A stretch of 64,000 bases of DNA, taken from assembly GCA_025642065.1 (NCBI GenBank), contig JAODUP010000093.1, positions 740,001 to 804,000 on the forward strand, read 5' to 3'. The stretch's first letter is position 1. Every line of letters starts with the position of its first letter. Under the pieces are notes generated by a model that worked only from the letters and a program-made list of their open reading frames with translations, was not told the origin of the DNA and made no database searches. Shown in pieces: positions 14,447 through 26,700 of this stretch. A program made the translations under genes and the position numbers. Source of the stretch: Paralvinella palmiformis (taxonomy: Eukaryota > Annelida > Polychaeta > Terebellida > Alvinellidae).

Positions 14447-17400
14447 TGTAAACTGCTTCAGAATTTTGCATTTTCTCCCCTAATAAAGGTAGTTTCAGAT
14501 TCATTCGCTGCAAATGTTGTCCAACCTTTTGTTGGTGTTATATGTACTAAAGGACACAGCGATGTCTCACACTAGATTACAGGCAATTTGCCATTAACAA
14601 CCCAAAATCACCGACAACCTCTGTGATGTGGCCAAAATTATGAGCCAATATTCCATGCCGATGTTTGCTGTTATTTGGCCCTAATTGCAGCTAATGAAGC
14701 AGATTGCATCTGGTTAATTGACAGCTTTAAAGGTGACAATTTTATGACATGCATCTCCTTGTCTTTCAGACTATGCCATTCCAGGAACTCCTGCCACAAA
14801 TAGGGACAAGTGTCACTTTGACTACCAGAGTTATTCGTTGAAGAGTGGGTCATTCAATTCACCCCGAAATCCAAGTCATTACCCACCAAACACAGAATGT
14901 ATTTATGAGTTTCATGGCCTGCCAAACGAACAAATAGTCTTCATCTTTGAAAGCTTTGAACTGCAGGCAAATGATCCAGAGTAAGTATGTCAATTATATT
15001 GAAGCAAAAGTGAATGAGTAATTATTATAAATTGTGTTATTCTCTTTTTAGATAGTTTTATTTTTGAAGTTACAGTTAAATTTAATATATTAATTATTTA
15101 TTACATGATCTATATTAATGTTTACTCCTTGGTGGCTGCTGAATGCTCTAAGATATTGCTCTCTGGCTGGAGATGATAATATAATTTTGATTCCTGGCCT
15201 AAGCTTGAAGGGTGTTTCATTGTCAGTTTCACCCAGTTCACTTCGGATATGACATCGCCCATTTAATGTGACTTCCAAGAACTCTGACACTTGGTCCCAG
15301 ACAATAAAGTTGGCAATCCCATTATGGAAATAGTAGCATATTGTATTGTGGACTTCTAGCTAGGTTGTGGGATCAAAGCCTAGAGTTACCACTATCTGTG
15401 GGATGTTTCATCTGCATGATCATCTCTATTTCCTACGTATTAACTCTTGGCCTTATATCCTATGTGTATCCAGTGCCAGAGCCAAACCTCATCCTTAAAC
15501 CTATCTTCAAGGACCAAGTCTGATAATACTTCTCTAATCTGACCAACTAGTTGATCTTTCTAAAGTGTAGACAATAATGATGATGATGATGATATGATGA
15601 TCACTGTCATCATCATCATCATTGTTATAATGTATATAAAATAAAGTTCCCCAGAGGGTACTTGTTTGAGGAAATTCCTAATCGCAATTTGTTTATTATT
15701 GAAACAACACCACCCATCAACAGATTGATATTAAGTGACCTCAATAGACAAGTAGGTGGCTGCTTTAGACAAGTGGCCCACTAACTCTGGTATTATCACC
15801 CTCTAGAACTCTAGTTGTTTCTATCCCACCATTCAGGTGGATCTCACTTATAATGTCTGGTATAGTTGCTATTTTAACAAACATCTTTAACAATATGGTT
15901 CTCGTGTTTGGATCATAATCAGTGTACATCAGTGATAATAGCTAGTGTGTGGGTCACCGAATTAACGGCGTGTAATGAAGTGCTAGACGAGTGTAACAAC
16001 ATTATAATGGCATGATTGTGAATAAATATGTTATGTAAAACAGGCCATCCATGGTTTTTTTATAATCACACTTTCAGTAGTCTTTTATGCCTGTATATTA
16101 TAGAGAAGTGAGCCAAGAAATTACTGGTGGCTTTCCTACAAAGCCGTTTTCACTCTCAGGCAGCATATTCATGAGATTTACTAGAGATTATTTTTTTATT
16201 GCTGGCTGGTCATTAATATGGAACAATGAGCTTGGTGATGCACCAATTTGAAAGCAATAATTGTAAACTTGTGTGTGTGTGTGTGTGTGTGTGTTCTAGA
16301 ATCTAAATTCGTGGAGTATAAGGACCAGGCGTGGAAGTTTCAGTCAATTGGGCCATTCAAGCAGAGACAACATTTTCAGGAAAGCTTCTAAGTTTAAAGG
16401 TTATTTTATCTTGGGCAACAGGACTGTGAAATTATTGCTAAAATAGTAATGTATCAATATGATAAAGACATTAACTGTGATAATATGGGTGTTATAATTA
16501 GTTGTGTCGTGAGGAAGCAGACTTTTGCAGCAAATCAATTTTAAAGACCTTTCTTTAAAGCCTTCATAATGGAAAAGATCTTTTATTGATGGATGCCGAG
16601 CTCTTGTAGTGTAAGGAGGACACCGTGCTTTGTCTTAGCTGATGTGCAGATGAAGCGATTGTTAAAATGTGTTGTGTCATTGGTTTAACAGTCAGTGACT
16701 GCTGGTGGCCTCAATAAAAATGAACATAACATCTGTTAGTCAAAGAACGTACATCGTTTTCAAGCAACTGGGCATTAGATTTCAGTAAAATTGTACTCAG
16801 TATCTGAGCCAAAATAAATGTGGTGGCTTCTGATTAGGCGAAGGTTATCATTCGTGAGTTACCTTCCATTAATGGAGATGGAGTGATTGTAACAAGGTGT
16901 TAAAACACTGTATCAATTATGCTATCTGGCATGGTGTCAGTCTAATTGGCTGATATCATGATATCATGTTTACACTAGCATTAGTCATACATCAGACAGT
17001 GTTAATATATTTAAAAATAGATGAACTTTTCAGGCTTAGATCTCTTGTTTTCGTATTGGACATTTCTATGAAATTTGGAGGCTCTTTAAGTTAGAAAATA
17101 ACATTTTATTGATTGTTTTCTTTCTCCTCTCACAACAAACTATAATTCAGTATATTTATGGATCTTACTTCACGTATTTCCATACGTGACCAATGGGTGA
17201 GCACTTTGACATTGGTATCAGTAATCATCAAAACAAAACACATATCCATGGCTAATAGTGCATTAGGCCACAGATCTGTTCCACCTGGGTTCAAACACCA
17301 GCTGAGTTATGTTGGAAGGGTGTTTCTTCAACCCATTTAGCCTACTGTAAGCATAAAAGTGGCCATACAACAGCAACATTTACACGTATACAACATGTAT

Positions 17401-20400
17401 ACATATATACATACATACATACATACATATATATATACATACATGTACATACATACATACATACTTTCACACACATGCACACACACACACACACACACAC
17501 ACACACCAACGCTTATATTTCCATGTATGCATACATTCCCACTTGCCGAGGTTGAGAGAGGCTGACAGAAGTGAGTTAGTTTCTTTTGGTAAATAAGCCC
17601 AAGATCAAACTATAGATAGGACATAGGACGTCAGGTAGTCAATCATTTGTTTGGCAGCCAAGAATTTGTTCTCTTATGAAGGGAGAGAAGAAAACTTGAG
17701 AGTTAGTATTATTGACCATCTCTCATCCCAGCCTGATATATCGATGGTATCCTTACAGCTGTACACATGACTACGTCGAGCTCTACATGATCAAGAAGAA
17801 TAAACTGGGACATGAGCACGAGATACTCGTTGGTCATTACTGTGGTGAGAATGTGCCAGGACCCATGGTGACAGATGAAGACAGCAATCATGCCAAAGTC
17901 GTATTTCACTCAGATGCCAGCCACGTCAGGTCTGGATTCAGGGCCAGATATGAGTTTATTCACCGACAGACATTTGGTGAACGTAAGTCATGATGCATTT
18001 TCACTTGAGCACATCTGTGACATTAGTTTGACATTCTGACTGTGAAACTCTGGCAACAAGACAATGAGTCAGCCCTATAGTACTCGCATCTGATAATCAC
18101 TTAATAGTAATCCATAAAATTAAGAAGTGTTGTTTTTGAACCACTTTTACTGAGGATTGTGTGTAAATACTATATGATGTGTTTCTGGAATTCATAAGAT
18201 AAATTTGGAGAGGACATACTTGTTCACTTCTATTTAAATTTTTGATACACCCTAATGTTAGCTGGTGATTATTGTCCATTATTGTCCATTATTGTCCATT
18301 ATTGTCCATTTTCACTATATACCTAGATTGAAGTATGCAGCCACTATACTTAAAATAAAGGTAAAAAGTGCACCTATTTGTAGACAATGACGTTTCTGGT
18401 GCTATTACATATTTTAAGGAATTAGTAACTGTTAAAAATATATTTTCCATAATCAGGTCAGTTTTAATAATAGAATTTTGCTAACGAGGGATCATTTTCA
18501 GTAAGGTTCTGAGTTGAATCTGTGTGGTGGAGCTTCCTTACTTGATACATGTATTCATTTTAGTGAATTATGTATTATATTTCAGTGTTGAATTTTTAAT
18601 TTAGCAAAAGTTCAGATACATGTATTTGAATTACACAAGATCATAGCAAATAACTGAGTATGTTTCCCTCCAAGAAAATATTTCCAAACTAGTTCAAAAT
18701 TAAGACACATTTAGGTATACTCCCGTCACGTGCTCATGAATTCCAGCAATTTGATATCACAGTGTCAGTTTATTTATACAATGCATTAACAAGAAGCATT
18801 ATTTTCTCATTAAAAAGATTGGCTGTGAAATAATGTATAATAATATTGTGTACATTATATACACACATATATTTGGACTATAAAATAGATTCCCAGTTGG
18901 GTTTGTACATGTACATGTAATCAGTCATATGAGCTAAATATATACAAAACTTCCGGTATATTAGATGCTAAATGTAAAATTTATGAATGATCATTTACTG
19001 GAATTGTGTTTTTTTTTTGTGTTATAATAATCAAAGATTTTCAGATAGATATCATACTTATTAGTATGTTGATAGTAATTAATTAAATCTAACTATATAT
19101 TATTATTATAAATAATAGTTTATCTTAGTTAACACTAATTATTATATCAAACAATATTTAATCTGGCACTAGTTTATCAAATACTGAAAAATATGTTTTG
19201 AAGTAAATTGCAGTGTAATCTCATGTTAATTAAATTATGTGAATTCAGCTTGTACAAAATTATGGAACTTACCCAAAGCAGGTTTTTTTATTGGTTCAAT
19301 GTAATATATTGTCTTGCATTTGCAAGGTATGAACACTTCCATATCTTAAATTAACAATCAGCTTTTCAATGTAAATGTTTTCAATATCAATCAAAGGTTA
19401 TAATTTTATAAACACCTGGACTGCATATTTATTTGTATGTTTATGAGTCTCCATGATACAAACTGCCTTTGCCAAACACGATATCATTTATGGAAAGCCT
19501 TGTCACATCTTCGTGGAACTTATACTTCCACATTAGTCTCCTATACATGTATACATACATCTATATTCTTGTTTATACCAGTATTTTAATGTAAAACCTT
19601 TTACATACAGGTATATTTAGTTCTTCCTAATCTACATCACTGACATGTAGTTTTTCTTGTTACCCATGACAACAAACTAGCAAAGTGTTTCACTGGATGT
19701 TTTAAAAGTTCATTAAAAATGGTTTCATATGTTTTATTGAAACATTTTCAAAGCTTTGGAAAACATCATACTATATTCAAATTTGAGCAGAAATTCTTAC
19801 TGGTGTATGCCACAAAAGAATTTCCATGCACCTTGATGGTATGAATGGCTTGAACATTACATTACCTGATATGCATATCTGTTTAAACAAACACATACAA
19901 ATTTACATAATTGTAAACATTCAAACAAGTTTCTCATTATGGCACTTTTGGTAGTGCGTTGCAGTTGCAGACCTGTAGTCATGTGGGGTTGAATCCCACT
20001 GATACCTGTCTGGTATGATTTATTTTCCTGTTGGGAGTCATCCATCAGTCATAATTGTTCCAGATGTCACCAATATGAAATATAAACAGAAGCATCACCC
20101 ATTCAATCAAACGGAGCTCATATTCATAAATGAGTATGCATTTTTTGCACCTAAGTTAACCACAATGTATGAGTGAATGAGTTACTGTTTAATTTTGTCT
20201 GAACATCTTTAGTGCCATAATTCCATGTTAGAATTTTGCTGCTTAGCAACCTGTCCTAGCATTCTAAACTAAATTACTATTATGAAAACTTTTATCCTTT
20301 TAAAGTTCCTAAATGTTTACATGGCCATATCATAATTCCATGTTCTGATGACAGTCAGATATTCATTTAAAAAAATCTTGTCTCTGAGTAGTTTGATGGT

Positions 20401-20689
20401 GATTAATCTGTGGTCTGCTATTTTGTTCTCAGTCAGACTATACCGTATGATGTGAAATTGTTGTTTGCTCTATTTCTCACTACTCACTGATAAAACTATA
20501 ACAGTTCTTTACCTACAAGGTACATATTGTTTGCTACACAGTATTTTATTTTCTTCCCAAAAGTGCTGCATCCATCCCGCCATTTTGTTTTTATCTCATA
20601 CAGATTAAATAATTTCAAAGATGTGGCAAAATTAATAAGTGTGAATTTCAGGTTTGTTTGTTATGATGAATACAAATATATTGATGAAT

Positions 20690-20730
<41 letters not shown>

Positions 20731-20731
20731 T

Positions 20732-20774
<43 letters not shown>

Positions 20775-23700
20775 TGCTTTAAATTTGATGATCTAATTTC
20801 GGAGCACTTCTCTGACATCTGCAACCATCTGATTTGTAGCGGCTCATAGCAGATACATTATGGATGAGTCAAGCCTGACAAATTAGCCCAGAATTATGAA
20901 GATTCTAGTATATACCTCCAACATTTGTTTTAAATTTGAAGCACTGATACTTTGGCTTCTTTCAGTTTAAGGGTGATATTCCATTGAAAACAAATAATCA
21001 GGCTTGGTAATCACTAATCTTGTGTGATCATCGATTATAATATGCAGTCATCTGTTTATGAAACAAAAGATGTTGAAAACGGTTTCATATAGACAGCAAT
21101 ATTGTTGCACAATTGTAAAAACCTGTTGAAAATAAAGTAGCTGTTTATTTGGTGGTCTTTCAAAAATAGATCTTTGAAAACGTTTTAAGAAAACATAACA
21201 AGAGAAGATGTGCATTAAAAATGCTATTTATAAATCTCTGCTTCTGGTATCTTCACTAAGTGTGTACATACAATAAATAGGTACCATGCTTTCCCATCAT
21301 GTTTACATCAATAAATTGTCCACTGCGTCTACTGCTATTAATTTCGTTATTTTCCTTGGGATAGATTTCCTCCGATGCTAAAATAATGCCATCCCAAATT
21401 TGCTGACAGCTAGTCCCCCACCATTCAATTAACAACACTTTAATCTGCTCAAAAACAGCAACCTCATTATGTCATATAAAATGAAGCAGTACTTACGTCA
21501 ATTTATAGGCTATTTTGCCTTTATGTCAGTTGGTCTGATTATAACTGATTTTAATTAGTGATTTGTAATTAGTGGCTTTGAATGTATAAAATGAATGAAA
21601 AACAAGACTTTGGATATTTAATTTGTTTTGTTGTTATAAATAAAATAATCAATCACCAGTAAATTGCTCCTTATATCTCTACATTATAGTCTCTAGAGTT
21701 AAACCATTGTATCTAAGATGACATTTGTAACTGCTCAATATTGTGAACTGACTGATAGTGAACTCCAACAGGGTCATAGGTCAAAACATATATAACTGTT
21801 ATAGCACATAAATGTTGAAATGTTCTTTGGTTATAGTTCTGGATTTAATTTTATATTAAAGCAAAGCACTTAGTACAATAGATGAGTAAGGATTGTATTT
21901 ATTTCGTTACTCAGATACCTGACTTAATATCATTGATATAAGTACATTTCAGGTGACAGTATACAGATGCCAGTGTTAAAATGCCAAAACTATGTTTGAT
22001 CTAAACCATGTAACTGCATTACCAATACTTTATAACATTGCGTTATCCATGTGAAATGGCTTATTTATTCAAATTTGTAAATATAAATTTTTGTATGTTT
22101 AAAAACAAAAGTATTTATCAGATCCCAAGTATAATTAATACCATTTTTAAATAATGCCAATATTTGCCACGGCTCAATTTTGTTGAAATATCTAGTGAAC
22201 ATATATTTTGTATATAAATATGCTATGCTGAAGAAATCCTTTTGATTGATTGATTGATTGATTGATATTTGACACTATGATATATGAAGATGTTTATTTT
22301 ATTGGACAGGTTGTGTACATAATTTTGAACACATGGTGGGTGACACAATAACATCACCAAACTATCCTCATAAGTATCTAATAAACAGTACATGTGAGTA
22401 TCACATCCGGGTGGACAATCCAGAGTCTAGAATACTTCTCCAATTCCAGACATTTTCATTGGAAGGACAGTATAAGGCTATTCATGGCAGTAAGTAACAA
22501 TTGCATACCAAATTCATTAATATTATATTTGGTATTTGGAAATAAAAGCTTTTGTGTTTGCTTATGTCATTATATTTATAAACGTGTTTCTCTGTTTATG
22601 TTTTATGATAATTTTGTCATTATGCATTTGTGTGATAGAAAAATACCTTAATTTAAGTATTTTGTGAGAGATGATTTTTACAAAGACATATTTCCCATCG
22701 TACAATTTTAATTGTAAAAATCTTAAGAGTTGAAAGGTTTAATAAATGTGTTATCCAAATAGTCCCACATATTATTTTCTTAATATTTTATGTAACATAA
22801 TTTTCCTCTACCTTTAATCATTTTATTGTCCCTGGTTTCTTTAACCATTTACATTTTATCTTCTGACAGTTTACAAGTGTCCCAATGCTGTACTAAAAAT
22901 ATACACAGATACCTCAGGCAGGCCCGAGTATGAAATATGTGGTGGTGAAGAGGGCAATAAAATCATGTCAGATATTATCATTTCTCAGGAAAATTATATG
23001 AAGATCAAGTAAGTTTTTTCCATCCTGTGAAATGTGGTTTGTCCAATTATCTGTACTTAAATGCTGGGAATTTCTGCTCTGGATTTACCACATATTTATG
23101 TGCATTAGGAGGGTCTCTTATTGGGCATGCAAATGTTCCAAATGAGTAAGCTAGTAAGTTCTCCATATTTAATAAAAACATTCCTTTATTTGGCTAAAGT
23201 TGCAGACTTTTTTATTTCTACAGAGTGCCATCATATAAATATGTGCTTCATCTATCACTGGTCATGAGAGTAAAATGTTATAGACGATCTAAAATACTTT
23301 TGTTTTTTGATAGCACGTTATGCCTTCAGCTTGAGCATAAACACTTGAAAAGTCGATTTTACAGGTTCATATCAACTGTTTAATTTAGTGTGAATTGGAA
23401 AGGTCAGAATGGTCTTTTTCACAAATGTAACGCAAAATTTGAGAGCTGGAGAATGAGTGCATGGTTTAGCCTTTAAGCATGACTCAAACCTGTTTAAATC
23501 TGTGTAATATGTGAAGCCCTGTGAGGCCATGAGATGATCAGATGTACTGACCAACTCTAAGAACATCTTGCCCAGTACACTCAGTTGGATGTATTTTGTT
23601 ACAGGCCTTGCAGATGTAAATCTTCTTACATAAGAAACCTTATCATATTAATTTTTTGCACTGCAAACTTATTGGAAATGATCAGACATGTAATTTTTTA

Positions 23701-26700
23701 TAATTAAGTACATTATACACATTTGCATTTAAAATATGCTTATGCAAAATGGGGTTATTTCAGAACTCAGAAGTTGGCTTTCATAACAAGACATCACTGA
23801 TACTGGTGTAGTATATGAGAAAGAAATTTTGTGACTTCACTTACACATATAATGACACATATAGATCCAGCTCGACCTTATACAAACTGAGAAGGGGGTG
23901 AACTGTAAATATTGTCAAAGGTCAAGGCTGGTGAATTAAACTCTTAAACTTCACCATCTGAACTTCACCATCTGACACACAATACCCATAATAATCAATC
24001 ACCTTCAGCGCAATGACCTTTTTCTGAATCATCGAGAACAGGAAGCCTCAGTAAAAGGGATCTGAACTTGAGCCATCTCATATTATAATTCACTACACTA
24101 CTGATTCAGTGTTATCATTGCCTGTGAGTCTAGAGAATTACCAGTCATGTGTATTTCTGGAGCTGGATTGGAATTTCCATTTACAACAGCCATTTGTGAG
24201 CTTATTGACAGTAAATCGGTGCCATTTCTGTCTCTTGTTAGAGTGGGCTGAGGGCATATCTGAACGCGACCCAGTCCAATCATGTCATTGCTAACTGGCC
24301 ACTAAATCTCATGTCCCTTGCTATAGTTGACATTATTGGCAAGAGTGAAAACATTCCGGAAAAGAGTACACCCATAATTTATGCAGATGTTAGTCTGTTT
24401 TAGGATGAATGCATTAATTTCTTGCTGTTGTCATTTCGAAGAAAGGCAGTGTCATATGCCATGGACCACTGCACTGAAGCCAATCATTGTTTGGAATATG
24501 TTTACTTGTTTCTCCATCAGTTAGTTCATGGCATAGGATTGCTTTTCGTGTGATAAATGATCACCTTGAGTATCCGAGTAATTTGCTTGTATTATTGATT
24601 TTACAGATTCATCAGTTCCACAAGTGCCACAGGAGGCAGAGGCTTTAGGCTTTCCTGGACAGAAATTACATCTGCTACCACAAGTTAGTTTAGGTTTTGT
24701 CCAAACGTTATACACTGTTCAGTTAAGATATGTGCCCTCCCCCCACAAACACACCATAGATGTATGAGTGACCAATTAATACAAATATCTCTTGTTATTA
24801 TTTCAGGCAGTACGTGTGATGGTTTTTTCTGTCAGATCAACAAATACTGCATAGCAGAATCACTGCGATGTAATAACATACCAAACTGTGGCTATGGAGA
24901 TACATCTGATGAACCACCTAAATGTGGTCAGTATGTTATACATGTGGTCAATAAAATGTTAACTGTCAATATGGTGATATATTAGACGCAGCTATTGCTT
25001 TGATGGTATGTGGTCAGTCAGATGCTAGCTGGAGGTATGTTAGACTAGTGAGAAATCAGATGCTAGCCATCAGTCAATAAGATGTTACTTATCAGTAAGA
25101 TGGTGTGTTAGACAATTGGTAAGTCAGATGTTAGCCATCATTTGTGGCATCTTAAACATGTGGTCAGTCAGATGTTAGCCATCATGGGTGACATCTTAGA
25201 CATGTGGTCAGTCAGATTTTAGCCATCATGGGTGGCATCTTAGACATGTGGTCAGTCAGATTTTATCCATCATGGGTGGTCAGTCAGATGTTAGCCATTA
25301 CTATGATAAGTATGTTAGACAGGTAGTCAATCAGATGGTAGCTATTAATATAGTTGTAAGTTAAATGGTATTTGTCACAATGGTGATATGTTAGACATGT
25401 GGTCAATCATATATTAGCTGTTCCTGGAGATAAACATTAGACATGTGGTTAATCATATATCAGCTGTCTCTGGAGATATATGTTAGATATGTAGTTAATC
25501 ATATATCAGCTGTCTCTGGAGATATATGTTAGACATGTGGTCAATCATATATTAGCTGTTCCTGGAGATAACATTAGACATGTGGTTAATCATATATTAG
25601 CCATTCCTGGAGATATATATGTTAGACATGTGGTTAATCATATATTAGCTGTCCCTGCAGATATATGTTAGACATGTGGTTAATCATATATTAGCTGTCC
25701 CTGCAGATATATGTTAGACATGTGGTTAATCATATATTAGCTGTCCCTGCAGATATATGTTAGACAAGTGGTTAATCATATATTAACCGTTCCTGGAGAT
25801 ATATATGTTAGACAATCTAGTCAGTCAATATTTTATATATCATTGAACTATAAAAACATCCATCACTACTAATTGACACAATGTATTTTTTGGGATAAGG
25901 TTCTTAATTGCAACATTTTTTGTTCTGTATTTGGGTAAAGGTCACTGCTAACGATGCTCTCCCTTTGAAATGAAACTCTATAAATATTATGGCAGAATTT
26001 TGGCTCATTTAATTTTTCATCGTCAAGGTAACATTCACCTTGGTATCAGAAGAATTACTTACCCATTCAGATCACATTTTATTAAGGATAATAACAGTTA
26101 TAATACTGAATGTTGTACTGAGTATTTTAAGCAGTAATTCTAAGCTATATTAGCATGTAAATAAGAATTCCCTGAATTTTTCAATTCAGATGTTCAATAA
26201 ATCTGTTCTTTAATTGTGTCTTCTCATTGAATGGTAAGATATCTGAAATCCTCATCCATTTACGCTGTTAGTACAATTTGACATTCATGACTTTCATTGT
26301 GCCATCATTTCTTTTCGTTGTCTTTAGACAATGGGACCAGCCTTACTTGTCATCATAATGCTGTTTAGTTAAAGCACAATGAACAAGGTTCTAATCATAA
26401 CGTCACCAAGCAATCAGTATGCTTATTTCAAACTGAATCTAGAATGGCATTACATAAATATACACTAAATATAGCCAGTACATGGTAGATACAGTTTGGG
26501 GTTGCATCAAAGATGTTAAATATGTACAAGGATGCAACCTGGTATGTTTTAACAGAAACAACAATAATAATATAGGGAGAAGGTTACAGGTGTATGTTTG
26601 GTATGCACGTCATTGACAGACCACTCATTAATTAGGACAATAAGTCATTCCAACATATAGTGTTATGTTATATCTTCAAGTAGAGATGATGATGAAGCAA

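Larger units (their letters stand above)
18320..22309. other. Long AT-rich intron of the CUB gene
   Basis: No exon is required by phase and none is seen. It contains the SINE at 19938 and the microsatellite at 20693; the rest is A/T-rich sequence without recognisable features. Confidence 0.55.
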
